Numbered from the stretch's first letter, positions 9,192-20,895 are shown. The stretch: 64,000 bases of DNA from Lumnitzera littorea (GCA_024138015.1 JAMXBB010000003.1:38032806-38096805), one strand, 5' to 3'. A program made the numbers and translations. The notes: generated by a model from the letters alone, not told the origin.

Positions 9192-11584
9192 TATCATATC
9201 CACCACTTTATTTATCTTATTTCATTTAATTTAATAAGTTTAGCTTTCTTAGGCTTTGCTCTTAACCCTTGTAGTGAGCTTTTAGCTGATGATCTTGGCT
9301 TATTACTTAAGTCAACAAGTGTTATTCCCTTAAAAAGAAGAGACAACTTGCAAGCTTAATTACTCGAGTCAGTGAAGCTTACTGTATAACTTTTCAATTT
9401 AATGCATTCTAATTAATTATTTAACCTCCAACTTAAATGATTTTTCAAGAAACTCTTAAAAGACAAATCTCATTTATTAATTTACTAAAAATTAGAGGAT
9501 TCTAAAGATTTTTAAGGAATGAAAATAAAATAAGCATAAAAATATAGATAACTAACTCCTAATCAACAATATTTTTCATAATTTCTAGTCTCAAATCTAA
9601 GTTTAAATAATGAGAGATTAAACTTGACCCAAATTTTCAATATTCAACTTTAGCGAAGTATAGAAAGGTCATAATGATTAATAAAAAAACTATAGAAAAA
9701 TCAAAAGAATTATCTAGAAAAGTTGTTTTCCTCTTGGAGGCAAATCAACTTAAATATAGATGTGCTAAGACAATTAGTTGAATTCTATGTAACTTAAGAG
9801 TAAGGATATATTTAACCAATATCGAAAATATAAATCTCTACTACATCTCCCATACTTAAAAATATACATCAACCCAAATGTACAAAATGAAAATAACGAA
9901 AAGAACAAAGGGAAAAGGAGAAAAGAGAAGTAGAACTTTCGTGGTTTAAAAACAACTTATATTGAATTTTCTATTGCCTTATTGTGAATTTCTCCATCAA
10001 CATAGAATTCAAGGATCCTTGCAAAAGAAAATTAAACAAGGTAAAAGCATAAAACAAAAACAAGGAAAAGACCTTTAAAGCTAACAATTAAAAACTCTAA
10101 ATAGCTTCACCTATACCAATAGAGACCAACTAGAAGCAGTAAAGCGAACGGGACTAGTTTCTTGCTAACAAAAAAATTCATAAGAATAAAAAAAAAAAAT
10201 GTTAGTAAGATCTTCAATCTCTCACAGCTTAGGCTTCTTCCTCAACTTCATCCTCTTCTTTGCTTTGTTTCCTACAATTAAGAAAGCACAATTACTACAA
10301 AAACTTAAACTCCAAACGTAGCACCAATTAAAGCATAATTTGAACTACTTACAATCAAGTACATATCGACTAAAGAGGACAATTAGTTAGCTAGTTCCAA
10401 CTTGATAGTCTAATTAAGCCTAACTGATATGATGTATTTCAAGCTACTAAAACATGGTTTGAAAAAAATTTGCCAATGCAATTGCTGCTTGTTATGATAA
10501 TTCTTACAACTCATGCAACTAATTGATTAAACAAAAATCAATGAATTGTGGTAGTTTAGTCAAAAAGCTTATGATACATGTCGTAGTTTAACCAAATTAA
10601 CAAGTCAAAAAGCTTATGATACATCACATTGCAAGAAGACCTATTCATAGTATAATGAAACACTTGTGGGTGCAAAAATTCATGAAATCCCAATGACTAT
10701 GAAAAATCAAAATGAGAAGGTTATGCTCATGTTCTTGCTTAACTAACTCCTTATCAAAGAAAAGGATCTAACTAATGTCTTCATGGAACAATTGAAACAT
10801 AAGAACATATAAATGAAAGAATGAGAAAGAGTAGAGAGAAAATATACTTGAGCTAAAGAACTAGCCACAAAATTGAAATGACATGAAGAGCATGGTTGAA
10901 AATGAGGATGTTTTATTTAACACGAATAAAAAGATACTCAAAAGAGAAGGTATTGAGAAAACATACCTATGCAAATACAATGTTGGTGAGGCGTGTAGAT
11001 TGTCTGTGTATCTTATCGAGCTCAAGACAACTTACTTGAAATTACACAACTATGTATATTGAAAGTGTATTATCAAGATGGGCAGGTATATGGCCATGTA
11101 CCTAACTATGTATCTCACTAAAGCTCTAACTCTTGGCCCCTTTTCCTTCAATTTGAACCAACACTCAAAATTAATGATGAAATATGGAAATAAAGCACTC
11201 CAAAACTACTAAAATAAAATAATTATAAAATAAAACAAGTAAGTCTAAAAATAATGAAATCGAACTGAAAAACTAAAAACAAATTACCTTAACATATCCA
11301 CTAAGGTTACAAGGAAATGTTCCAATTCCCATAATTCCAATAAAGGTGGGGGGAAATTCATCTCTCAATTTATAATCATTCAATTGAAGCTCAATTCCCC
11401 ATACTTTTTGAAAATGGGTTCAACATAAGGAGAAGTATTTATAATAGGTGTCTACTTAAACTCACTCTTGTATCCTTGGGGGTTCAAGCATTCTAAGACA
11501 AGCTTATCTTCTCCTACCTTAATTACTTTATTAAAAATTAAAAGAAGGCTAATTAATTAAATCTAAGTACAAATCAATCTCTTG
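9192..11584. other. Non-coding AT-rich stretch, nothing confident
   Basis: No gene or complete element is recognised. The DNA is A/T-rich with many short poly-A and poly-T runs. A weak candidate last exon lies at 10231-10274 and is listed separately. Around 11060-11160 there is a fragment like others at 14210-14290 and 16390-16470, with TATGGCCATGTAC-type motifs, so part of this stretch probably belongs to the same decayed repeat family. Confidence 0.4.
10231..10274 (-). other. Weak candidate terminal exon
   Basis: On the minus strand a plausible 3' splice site (TTTCTTAATTGTAG) is followed by an exon reading KQSKEEDEVEEEA and then a stop. Acidic tails of this kind end many plant proteins. 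No upstream exons or other protein similarity were recognised, so it may be chance or the remnant of a captured gene. Confidence 0.15.
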
Positions 11585-11589
11585 AATAT

Positions 11590-11817
11590 TGTAACGACCC
11601 GGCCGGAACTCCTTCTACCGAGGTATTGTCCGCTTTGGCATGAAACGCTGCACGGCTTTGTCCCTTGGTGCAACTGCTTCCCAGGAGGTCACCCATCCTG
11701 GGATTGCTCTAGCATGAGCACGCTTAACTTCGTAGTTTCGACGTACTCCGAGCCGCTACACCAAAAGGCGCCTCGATGATTAGAGTTCCTCTCTCCAAGT
11801 ATGTAAGGGGTATTACA
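11590..11817 (-). repeat. Cassandra 3' LTR
   Basis: 228 bp. On the minus strand it runs from TGTAATACCCCTTACA to CGGGTCGTTACA. The 5S-like part is at about 11676-11750 and includes GGATGGGTGACCTCCTGGG (minus strand), identical to the 3' part of plant 5S rRNA with its internal promoter region nearby. Confidence 0.95.
11676..11750 (-). other. 5S rRNA-like segment in the Cassandra 3' LTR
   Basis: The minus strand has GAAGTTAAGCGTGCT-type and GGATGGGTGACCTCCTGGG blocks of plant 5S rRNA, separated by a diverged middle. In Cassandra these are known to keep RNA polymerase III promoter elements. It is not a genuine 5S rRNA gene, since both ends of the rRNA are missing. Confidence 0.8.
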
Positions 11818-11913
11818 ATCCACCCCCCTTACAGAACTGACGCTCTCATCAGTTTCGTTACACAGGTCCAAGACAACCACCAGGCAGGGCCACGCCCTTC
11901 CGGCTGGTGGAAT

Positions 11914-11925
11914 GCTCTGATACCA
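11914..11925 (-). promoter_or_regulatory. Cassandra primer-binding site (initiator Met-tRNA)
   Basis: The minus strand reads TGGTATCAGAGC three bases inside the 5' LTR, an exact complement to the 3' end of plant initiator Met-tRNA. Confidence 0.9.
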
Positions 11926-11928
11926 TTT

Positions 11929-12156
11929 TGTAACGACCCGGCCGGAACTCCTTCCACTGAGGTATTGTCCGCTTTGGCATGAAACGCCGCACGGTTTTGT
12001 CCCTTGGTGCAGCTGCTTCCCAGGAGGTCACCCATCCTAGGATTGCTCTAGCATGAGCACGCTTAACTTTGGAGTTTCGACGTACTCCAAGCCACTACAC
12101 CAAAAGGCGCCTCGATGATTAGAGTTCCTCTCTCCAGGTATGTAAGGGGTATTACA
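11929..12156 (-). repeat. Cassandra 5' LTR
   Basis: 228 bp, the partner of 11590-11817 with the same ends. The 5S-like segment is at about 12015-12101. It would be the promoter-bearing copy of the element. Confidence 0.95.
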
Positions 12157-12222
12157 AATATCATTTTATGGGGCTAAAGAATTTGCACTCTCTTCAGTCT
12201 TGTCATGAAGTAAGCTTATAAC

Positions 12223-12495
12223 TTAAGGACCTAGATTCTTAACAAAGTTCTCCTTAAGTTCCTCTCTACTCTCATTCAACTTTACTTCAATTTTTTTGCC
12301 ATCAAGATCCACTTGATTTTCCAATACCCCTCCTTCAACCACTAACTTATCGGGTTTATCATTTATAAACCCCTTAAATATGGTTTCCACTTCCCTTTTA
12401 GAATAAGAGCTTTCAAATTTCTCAACCATTTCCCTTAGCTTCTTGAGAGTATTTGAAGATGTAATCTATTTTGGTATCTTCTCTTGAGATGACAT
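12223..12495 (-). pseudogene. Unrecognised coding fragment
   Basis: A 68-residue charged frame (starting MVEKFESSYSKREVETIF) ends at 12223. Upstream on the minus strand it can be extended through KKLRE to a possible start MSSQEKIPK near 12495, broken by one stop. Its Lys/Glu-rich composition is more protein-like than the neighbouring frames, but no family is recognised. It may be a piece of a retroelement gag or a captured host exon. It lies about 60 bases from the Cassandra element. Confidence 0.3.
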
Positions 12496-12499
12496 GAAA

Positions 12500-14530
12500 A
12501 CGAGTTTAAGGGTTTAATGTATCCTGAATAGTTATTCTCTGAAAGGTAATACAAAGGGTCTTTCCCTAAAGTCCTAAGGTGATGTAGTAAGATAGATGCG
12601 ATCATTATGGGGAAAAGAATGATGGATCAAAAGTACCATATTTTTCCTAATGCTCATTAGCCAACTTTGTAAGGGATTTTTGTGATCACTCATCTTTTTG
12701 CATTTTAGGTTAGTATGGTAAAGTGGTTGGTTATTGACTAGGTTAATAAAAGCATAGGGATCCTTTATTTCATATTTTGCTAATTATTCCATAAGGAGTT
12801 CCCTAATAGACTTCTCCTTCGATTTCTCTTCTTAGAAAATGGGGTAGTATGTATTTTAAGCATTGCGGTTTGACAAATAAGATATGAATTAGGGCACTCA
12901 TAAGAAGAACAATTATCCTCACAATACATAAAACAACAGTATTGAAAGTCTTGAATACATAATTCTTATTACTATTAAGTGTATCCTAAAAGTTCTTTCC
13001 TTAACACCACCAGTTGTACTCCATCTAGAAATTGATAGCCAAAACAATTTTGGTCAATAATCTAAAAAATTATCAATTCCAACTTCACAAACAAAAATAA
13101 AATCTATAAATTAAAAGGAAAAGAAAATATAAGGTAGGCAACAAAATTAAAAGAAAAATTAAACCAAAAAGAAAGTTTTCTCTTTTTTTTTTTTTTTTAG
13201 AAAGCAAAGACAAGACAAAAGATTGTTAGATTAATAAAGCAAAAGCATTCCTAATATTTTAGTCCCTAGCAACATACCAAAAACTTAGTATACATTAACC
13301 TAACTCTACTTTTAAAAAGCATATTTTATACAAGTAAGCATACCAAGTTGCATATACAATATAATACTAGTGGGAACCAAGTCAAACCTATAGGGATTGC
13401 AATTACTAGTACTCTACCCTTTCCCTATTATCTAACGACAAATTAAAGCTATGAATCAATAAAACCTTAAATCAAAGTAAGACTAAATAAACAGAAAACA
13501 AAAGTAACAATAATCAAAAGTTACTAAAATACATAATTCCTGGAATCCCCTAAGAAGAACTATATAACTTATCGCACTTTTAGATCATGGAAATTCCTAA
13601 TTAAATTAATATATCTCTTAAGACTATTAGTCTTAACCCCGGATTGGTTATTTAGAATCTCTATCTAACTAAAATCTCTATGACAATATTATCACTCCTT
13701 GAATTCCATTATTAGGTTTAACCTTAATCTAGAAGATATACATTGTCCTATCTTTAGTATTGCTTGCAACTCCTTCTAACTATGCAAATCTTTTCATATG
13801 TAGGATTTCTTAATCTCTATATACAAAATAAGATAACTGAATCAATACTCTTATTAATTCAAAACAAATAAAAACACATAATTAGATTTCAAAAAATGAA
13901 AATTCAATAAAACTAATGAAATTCGATTACATAGTCTTCCTAGGTTCATCAAAATCTTATGAGAACTAATTAAATTAAACTAACAAGAGATGGAAAGAAA
14001 TAAAAGAAACATAAGAAACCACTTAAACTTCTTAAAAATATAAAATCTTATAAGAACTAATTAAATTAAACTAACAAAAGATGAAAAGAAATATAAGAAA
14101 CCACTTAAACTTCTTAAAAATCTCTCTCCTCCTTCTTGCTAGAACCTTAGAACCTTAGAACCTTAACAAGTCTATTTTGATATCTCTCAGTCCTCTTCTT
14201 CAATGTATCCCTATAAAGTGGAAAATTCACAATTTATAAGTATGTACATGGCCATGTATTCTAAACATACAACTCTAAGATCAATTCTTCAACAAATAAA
14301 AACATTTGCAATGTACACGGTAAGTATACAAGCATATAACTTAACTATGCGTCTCTTTGTTGGGTTTGCAACATTTATCAATGTAAAAAACCCCAAGAAA
14401 ATTAAGGAAATAAAAGAAGCAATTATCAAGGATAATGGAAAGAGCATAATTAAGTATGAATTAGTGAGGACAAAATGGACATGCTACCCTTAATTATAAA
14501 AAAGCTTGCAAAACCTTAACATGTAACTCT
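12500..14530. repeat. Decayed repeat DNA of a dispersed plant family
   Basis: No gene is seen. From about 13320 the order of motifs (AAGCATACCAAGTTGCA, then ATAATACTAGTGGGAACC, later CTAGGTTCATC and a C/T-rich stretch near 14120) resembles that of the LTR-like insert at 35885-37126. Part of this stretch, and perhaps 16380-16615, may therefore be a diverged member of that family. AGAACCTTA is repeated three times near 14143-14166. A 13-T run lies near 13186. Confidence 0.35.
13951..14125. repeat. Tandem duplication, period about 91 bp
   Basis: AAAATCTTAT(G/A)AGAACTAATT begins at 13951 and again at 14042. The following 80 bases also match, ending CACTTAAACTTCTTAAAAAT in both copies with a few differences. 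It is a simple two-copy tandem duplication. Confidence 0.8.
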
Positions 14531-15486
14531 AGCCTCATAACTCTCCTTTCCTTTTTCCTTCACATGATACAACCCTATTGATAAGCTTCTATAAAGCTTT
14601 GGTTATCAAGTTATTAAAGGATCAAGGTAAGTTAGTGATTCATGGCTTAAATCTGAAGTTTCCAACATTGTTGTACAAATCTAACATATGGTTTTTTAAT
14701 TAAAACTCCAAATCTTGGTTGAACCATTGAAGGGTTTCATTGTTAGGTTGTGTAGTATGGTAAGTTGATGTTTTAAGATTTTATTATTATGGAAAAGATG
14801 ATTTTTAAGAGTTTATATCGATTTTATATGAAAGAGATCACTGTACACTTGTTGAAGTTAACTGATCACATAAGTTATGGTGTCCAGATGAAGTAAGATT
14901 ACATCTTTGATGTTCTATGTGTTTCAATTATATTTTTGGTCATGATTAATGAGTTAGAGGTTAAATTGACAAAGGTGGTTGATCTATGGTGGAAGTGTGA
15001 TGTTGGGCTAGAGTTTAAAGAGGTGATTTTTGAACAAAAGAGGATTTTTTTTATAATGAAGGGTTACGATAAATAAACATGACCGTGCTTCTGACTATGA
15101 AGCCTACAGAAGAGTAGATACTTGAAGCATAGATGTGATTTGGAGAGGAAATTGATGACAAGAGATTTACAGTCAAAGATCACATGTTGATCCTAACCAT
15201 GATCTAAGGATGTATGTCTAGTGGGGTTTACAGCCATGAATCATAACTGTTTTTCTCCCTATGATTTTTTCTTCTCTTTATTTCTATTTGAATTCAATAT
15301 TATTTTACTTTCCCTTAAATTATTTAATGATTAAATTATAAATTCCAAGTAATTATACAATATAAACTAGGACTATTAATTAGATGCTTGTTTAACTAAT
15401 AATATTTAATTGGGGTTAGGATTAATTAAGAATAAGGTTAAAAACTTAGAATTGAGAATAGATTTCTAAAGACCTTTTATCTTTTA
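14531..15486. other. AT-rich stretch with no recognised feature
   Basis: No coding frame, RNA gene or clear repeat boundary was found. It probably belongs to the same decayed insertion as 15487-16376, but no supporting left end was identified. Confidence 0.35.
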
Positions 15487-16376
15487 TGTAACACCTTAAG
15501 AATAGAGGTTGACTTGGGTTGACTCATGTTGATTTCACTATAGCTCAGGGGCCAAGCATATGATACATGTTTATTGTATGCTATTGTTAGGATAGTAAAT
15601 TGAAAATTGTAATAAACAAGTATCCGTCTTTAAATAAATGCTTATTGCTTGTGCTTGGCTTGTTTTAGGGGCCTATGGTGGTAGATCCCTAAGGAGAAAT
15701 TGCGATGATCTATGTGACATGTTGTCCCTCATAGAGTCTTGCATGAAAATAATCTATGGTATATTAGGTTTTAGAGGAGCCCAAAGAGGTACGTCCAATG
15801 CTAGGTTTTGTTATGAAATGTAATGTGATGGGGTTATAATGACCTCCCTTATTTTTTACATGATTGGCTAAAAGTAAAGATAAATAAATGATTGTGTGTT
15901 TTAATTGTCTTACATTTATTACATGTGATTTATAACTGCTTATTCATGCATATGTGATTGTGTGTTACGTATTAGATTTCAACTCAAAATTTTTATGGTA
16001 GGACATTTTGATGAGATTGCTAAATTTGATGAGTATAGAAAAGAATTTCAATGATTATCAGGATAGAGTAAGTAAGATTACTATTTTATTACGAGGATGA
16101 TCAATAGGAGTAGTCGATACTTTTAGTTGGACTCGAATTAAATAATCATGTATTGTAAGAGTTAGGTTACAGTTTGATAGCATATATATATATATATATA
16201 TATTGGTTGGATGTTGTTCAACCAATATTACATAGTGGAAACTTGTAAGTTATCATCATTGGTAGATTTCAATATGTATATTTTTGAGATTTTATCATTG
16301 AATTTAGAGCCTTAATGTGTCCTTAGATACTCAAAACACGTGGTGGTCTATGACAAGCTGAGTCTAAGGCATTACA
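15487..16376 (+). repeat. Solo-LTR-like repeat (890 bp)
   Basis: It starts TGTAACACC and ends GCATTACA, giving TGTAA/TTACA inverted ends typical of LTRs. The last 80 bases (TTAGAGCCTTAATGTGTCCTTAGA...) resemble the end of the LTRs of the element at 50430-55190. An (AT)n run at about 16181-16203 lies inside. No convincing TSD is seen (TTTTA against ATTAA), so the left end may be wrong or the element may be recombined. Confidence 0.45.
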
Positions 16377-17640
16377 ATTAATTATAGAAGCACAAACTTA
16401 AAGTATACGGTTATGTACTTTGACCATGCACTCTTTTGTCCACCCATAGTTTCTTTAAACTTGTCCAAATTCGTTCCTTTTGATCCAAAGTATCTTTCAA
16501 AAGCCTAAAATCATAATATAAACAAAATAAGCATCAAATTCCCTAAAAATATTCACAAATCAACCAAAGCACTATAAAAATCAACTAGAAAATAACTGTA
16601 AATTAGCACATATCAATAACCTCAAGCTAACAAGTGCCGCTTCTTACTACAATAACTTTTTACACAATTTCATATGCGTTCAAAATCTCTAGAGCAATCT
16701 CTACAAAATCAAATGATACTCATCAACATTAGAAAATGAATAACATCATGTTGCAAAACCAAAGAGCCCTTAGGGGTGACACTCTGTGTCTCTCTCACTA
16801 TTAGTCCCCTATTAGACATCCTATGCAACACCAAAAGTTGGATACACTTCTAACGTAGCCACATTTAAAGGAGATGTAAGGCAACAACCATCATGATAAG
16901 GAATGATTAAGCCAACTCAAGTCCTCCACTAGTACCAAAGTCAACTTCTCCTGCCTATCCATTAACCTTCAGATGACTCTTTATTCTATCAATTTAAGCT
17001 TATTTTTTTAAGCATTCTATCAACTTAAACCTTTCCTCAAGGGTATAGACTAGCCTTAGAGCTATCATCACTACCATTGGCAATACTCTTCCCTCTTTAA
17101 CAACTATAATTGCCACTGCCTTTTTAGGGAAGTGAGATCCTTAAGATCTCCAAGATTAAAGAAAAAGGAATGAGACAACATTCTCATATCTTTTTTAGTT
17201 AGAAAGAGAAAGACCTTGGAAATATTAAAGAATTTTGAAATTTTCTTTAGAATGAAAATTTTATGAACAAAAGACAAAACAAAAAGAGTAAACAAGATGC
17301 AATACCAAACCTTCCTTATATAGGAGGTAGCTTTGAAGGAAGCAAGATATGTGAAAAGGCATCTTTGAGTCCGATAAATCCATCTGATTTGACTATCATC
17401 CATAGGTCCCTAAACTAATGAATGAGATTGCTTGCAATCATGCTATTATAGATGTAGCATACATATAGAGGTATGCAATTCCTAAGCAATATGTATCCCC
17501 TTTTCAATTAATGGAGTGCACTAATGTGTGAAAGAAGAAATTAAAATCAACCTTATATCACAATCTAAACAATTACATTGTCAAAAATGATTAACGATTA
17601 AGAAGTGTAACTATCGCACAAAACGTGCTCAATATAGTTC
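16377..17640. other. Non-coding stretch, mostly unassigned
   Basis: 16380-16615 matches the end of a common plant repeat family (…TTAGCACATATCAATA). The remainder to 17640 shows no convincing gene. A 99-residue minus frame at 17104-17403 has no recognisable domain and is treated as chance. Confidence 0.35.
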
Positions 17641-17645
17641 CTCTC

Positions 17646-18506
17646 TAATGGGAATCGAGCTACTGGCTCTTTAACCCGCAGTCGAGCTCGAGGACTAGAA
17701 GGCTTGACGAAACGTATTCTTCTACTCTAGCTGACTCCTACCAAGGCCACGTACTTCCTTGCCGAGTCAATCCTTAAGCTGTGTCGAACGACTACCAATC
17801 TCCCACAGATAAAATGTCAAGAAACGAATAGCCAAAACAACATATAATCTTCCTTCATGCCTGACCACTTACTCGGCATCACCTTTATTACCATGTCGAG
17901 AGAGAGACCTCGGACTACATAATCCATCCTTACTCCAACAAGCCAACCAATCGTACTGTTTTATCCGCATCCTCTAATAACCTCATCAATACAGCATCTC
18001 CACATATGTAGGACCACGTGTAGAATTTGCCCCACTAATTATTGCTTCTGTGAATATTCATTTTTAACCTTTTGTATTATTGTACGTTACTACTTTAGGA
18101 TAACCTCTATTTTATCTTTACCCTTTTAGATAAGTTGCCTTAAATTCTTAGGTATAAATACCCTTTGTATTTGTAAGCTGTAGATATACAGATCATCATT
18201 AATACACTTGAGTAATTTTTTCTTCTTGGTGTAAACACTCTTGTGTTTTATGCCTAGCATCATTCTTATCCTTTCCCTTAAGCAAACCTCACTAGACTAA
18301 TTCATACATCATATCAAATTGTGCCATAAGCCCTCAGAAGTTTCATTAGTGCATCATATCCTTTGGAGCTATTCATGGGTTTTGCTTACTTTTCATTCGT
18401 CGTTCATTCCTTTCGTGCATTTCCCCCATTAACTCTTTTAAGCTTCCTACAAGTTCGGACCCATCCAGTGACTGGCCTTATTAGTTCTTAGTTACGGTTC
18501 GCAACA
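17646..18506 (+). repeat. 5' LTR of element 2 (861 bp)
   Basis: It begins TAATGGGAATCG (family start TGATGGGAATC, with a G-to-A change) and ends GTTCGCAACA. It holds a TATA box at 18153 and matches the 3' LTR at 28921-29787 along its whole length. Confidence 0.9.
18153..18160 (+). promoter_or_regulatory. TATA box in the 5' LTR of element 2
   Basis: TATAAATA sits in the motif GGTATAAATACCC, conserved in all four LTRs of elements 2 and 3 (also near 29418, and inverted near 21257 and 26816). This conservation supports it as the family promoter. Confidence 0.6.
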
Positions 18507-18509
18507 TCT

Positions 18510-18521
18510 TGGTATCTGAGC
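18510..18521 (+). promoter_or_regulatory. Primer-binding site of element 2 (initiator Met-tRNA)
   Basis: TGGTATCTGAGC lies three bases after the LTR end and differs by one base from the complement of plant initiator Met-tRNA. Confidence 0.85.
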
Positions 18522-18679
18522 AGAGGTTTTTATTCAAGTTGATGTATGTTGTCAAAGTTCTCTTATACTCTATTTTGTGTGTGTAAAACAGAGCAAGTTA
18601 CTGTATTCATTTGAGTGCTGTGTTGTTAACTGTTAATTTTCTTGAAGTGTTTGTTTGAGCTTTGAATTTATGAGGAAGA

Positions 18680-19440
18680 ATGATTGACTGAAATATGAAT
18701 GTTGGTACTGATGATGATAGTAGAGTTGTCCACTATGGACAATAGTCTCAAAGAACTCCTAGAAGCACTGACGAGAGACTTGATGTGTTAGCTAATCTCT
18801 TAGTGGACTTAACTCGAGTTGTTTATGCGTTGTCTTGCTGATCTATTATGGCCGCGCAAAACACCCCACAAGTTGCTCAACCTATTAGAGGCCAGAACCC
18901 AGCTTAACCCATTCGAGGTAAAGGAGTAGGCAGATGAGTAAGGCAAAGAATAGACCTGAAAGAGCTTGATGAAGAGGACGAGGAAGAGTATTTCAAAGAA
19001 GAGCGCGTATAAATTCGCAGAGCATCCGACTATGTGAAGCTTCGGATTCCGAGTTTGAATGGATCTAGGAATACTAATGAATATCTGGAGTAGGAAGAGA
19101 AGGTAGAGTGTATGTTTAATTATTATCAGTACGAGGACTACGAGAAAGTGAGAATTGCTACTGTTGAGTTCTTCGGATATGCTGCCATATAGTGGAAGAA
19201 TTTTCAAGCTATGAGGAGATGAGAGGGATACCGAGAGATTAATACTTAGCTAGAGACAAAGAGAATACTTAGGAACATATTCATGTTGGAAACCTGTCTT
19301 CAAGATACTTTTACTCAGCTTCAAGAGTTGAGACAAGGAGGCCGAATTGTTGATGAATATGTTTAAGAATTTCAAATGCTTATGATACGTTGTGAAGTAG
19401 AGAAAGGAGCACAAGTTGCATATCCAAAGCTGTATAAGTT
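18680..19440 (+). pseudogene. gag pseudogene of element 2
   Basis: The translation carries the Ty3/gypsy gag (capsid) pattern: KLRIPSFNG, a Y-L-E-W-like block, YEDYEKVRIATVEFFGYA, WKNF, LRQGGRIVDEYV and EFQMLMIRCEVE. Trp codons of the pattern have turned into stops (for example after EYLE and after AAI). Capsid would package the element RNA. The zinc knuckle expected downstream is absent, because the sequence jumps directly into protease-region codons near 19430. Minus-strand frames over this stretch are shadows. Confidence 0.8.
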
Positions 19441-20890
19441 GCACTGGTTAAGTGAGAAAGGAGCATTACATGTCACCCAGCAAATACTATTGTCAATCAT
19501 TATTAGGAACTACTTCGACCAGATTCTCTGTGACATACTACCCATGTATGCTTCCCACGTATTGCTAGGTAGACTGTGGTTATTTGATAAGAAAGTTATA
19601 TACAACGGCTATAGGGATATGTATAAGCTCAAGAAGGATGATTGGAAGATTACATTGAATTCGATGCTACTAAGGGAAGTTAATAAGTTACAGATAAAAC
19701 TTTCTCACGAATTGAAGAAGGCTCTAGTGATGAGTAAAGCCGAGCTCCAAGGGGCCATCAATGTTGATGAGCCGACCCTCTTATTGGTCAAGTGATTGTT
19801 GGAAATGAAGGAGCAGGGTGAGCTACCCCATGAAGTCAAAGAGTTGCTAGATGAATTTGCCAACCTGTTCCTAGAACAGTTACCTAAAGGGTTACCCTTA
19901 ACTCGAGGAGTAGATACTATATTGACTTAGTACTCGACGTTGCACTATCGAATAAGTCAACTTATCGGATGAACCCCGAGCAGGCTTCTAAGCTTCAATG
20001 CTAAGTCAATAAGTTGCTCGAGAGAGGATACGTCAGAGAAAGTCTCAGCCCTTATGTTATGCCTGTACTTCTAGTGTTGAAGAAGGATGGAAGCTAGTAC
20101 ATGTGTATAAACAACCAAGCCGTGAACAAGATCACGATCAAATACAAGTATTCAATCCTAAGGCTAGAAGATACGTTGGATGAATTGAGTGGAGCCAAGA
20201 CTTTCAACAAAATTGATCTTAAATTTGGTTACCATCATATTCACATGAGGCTAGGCGATGAGTAGAAGACTGCGTTTAAGACTCGACATAGACTTTACAA
20301 GTGGATGGTCATGCCCTTTGGCTTGTCGAATGCTCCAAGCACTTTCATGAGACTAATGAACCATGTGCTAAGACATCTCATAGGGAAGTGTATCATTATG
20401 TACTTTAACGACATCCTAGTCTACAGTGCCGACATGCCTAGTCACTATGAACATCTTAGAGCAATCCTAGATATTCTCTATGTCGAGAGACTATTTGGCA
20501 ATCTAAAGAAGTGTTGCTTTTGCCAAAAGGAAGTGGTATTCTTAGGCTATGTAGTCAGTAGAGGAGGCTTGCAAGTCGATTATGAGAAGATCCAAGCAAT
20601 TGTCAAGTGGCTAACTCTTACTACTTGTATTGACATGAGAAGTTTCTATAAACTGGCTTCATTTTACAGAAGATTCATTAGGAATTTTAGTATGCACCAC
20701 TTACCAAGTTAACAAAGAAGAACACCAACTTCTAATGGGGAGAAAGGGAGAAGAGTAGTTTTGCCAAGATAAAAGAAAGATTGACCTCCGCCCCAGCGTT
20801 AGTGTTACTTGACTTTGACAAAATTTTTGAGTTGGAATGCAACATATCAGGCATTAGAATAGGTGTTGTCTTAATGCAGGAAGGCCGACG
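19440..20890 (+). pseudogene. Protease tail, reverse transcriptase and RNase H start of element 2
   Basis: The 139-residue frame 19376-19795 covers the end of the protease domain and the linker (MYASHVLLGRLWLFDKKV, then LPREVNKLQ-like). Reverse transcriptase follows: the N-terminal block near 19960, [15 protein letters not shown] near 20210 and a DE*KTAF stop near 20262 (Trp in element 3). The frame 20305-20712 has MPFGLSNAPSTFMRLMN, YFNDILVYS (catalytic YFDD changed to YFND), CCFCQKEVVFLGYVVS and [18 protein letters not shown]. The first RNase H residues (ELECNISGIRIGVVLMQEGRRI) run into the element 3 boundary at 20890. Confidence 0.85.
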
Positions 20891-20895
20891 AATTG

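Larger units (their letters stand above)
11590..12156 (-). mobile_element. Complete Cassandra TRIM retrotransposon
   Basis: A 567-bp terminal-repeat retrotransposon in miniature, reading on the minus strand. Two 228-bp LTRs (TGTAATACCCC...GGGTCGTTACA) flank a 111-bp interior. The interior starts with a perfect initiator Met-tRNA primer-binding site and ends with a GGGGGGTGG polypurine tract. A perfect 5-bp TSD, AATAT, lies at 11585-11589 and 12157-12161. Each LTR carries a 5S-rRNA-like segment, the hallmark of Cassandra. By eye the LTRs differ at about 11 of 228 positions, so it is a moderately old insertion. It encodes no protein; the small frames across it are chance. Confidence 0.95.

Noticed and set aside
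9087..9359. 90-residue plus frame as a membrane protein gene
   Set aside because: It overlaps the 3' LTR remnant of element 1 and has no recognisable domain; its hydrophobicity reflects T-rich DNA.
11582..12035. Five overlapping small frames on both strands
   Set aside because: They lie across the Cassandra LTRs and interior, which are non-coding, and repeat because the LTRs repeat.
11676..12101. Genuine 5S rRNA genes
   Set aside because: Only parts of 5S rRNA are present and they lie in LTRs with TSD and primer-binding site, which fits Cassandra.
14203..14493. 96-residue plus frame as a gene
   Set aside because: It lies in a decayed repeat family fragment (similar DNA near 11060 and 16390) and shows no domain.
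15487..16376. Confident solo LTR with TSD
   Set aside because: Ends look LTR-like, but flanks TTTTA and ATTAA do not match, so it is kept only at moderate confidence.
17104..17403. 99-residue minus frame as a gene
   Set aside because: No domain, no supporting signals, and T-rich composition explains the Phe/Leu content.
18809..19207. 132-residue minus-strand frame
   Set aside because: Antisense to the gag pseudogene of element 2, with low-complexity hydrophobic content.
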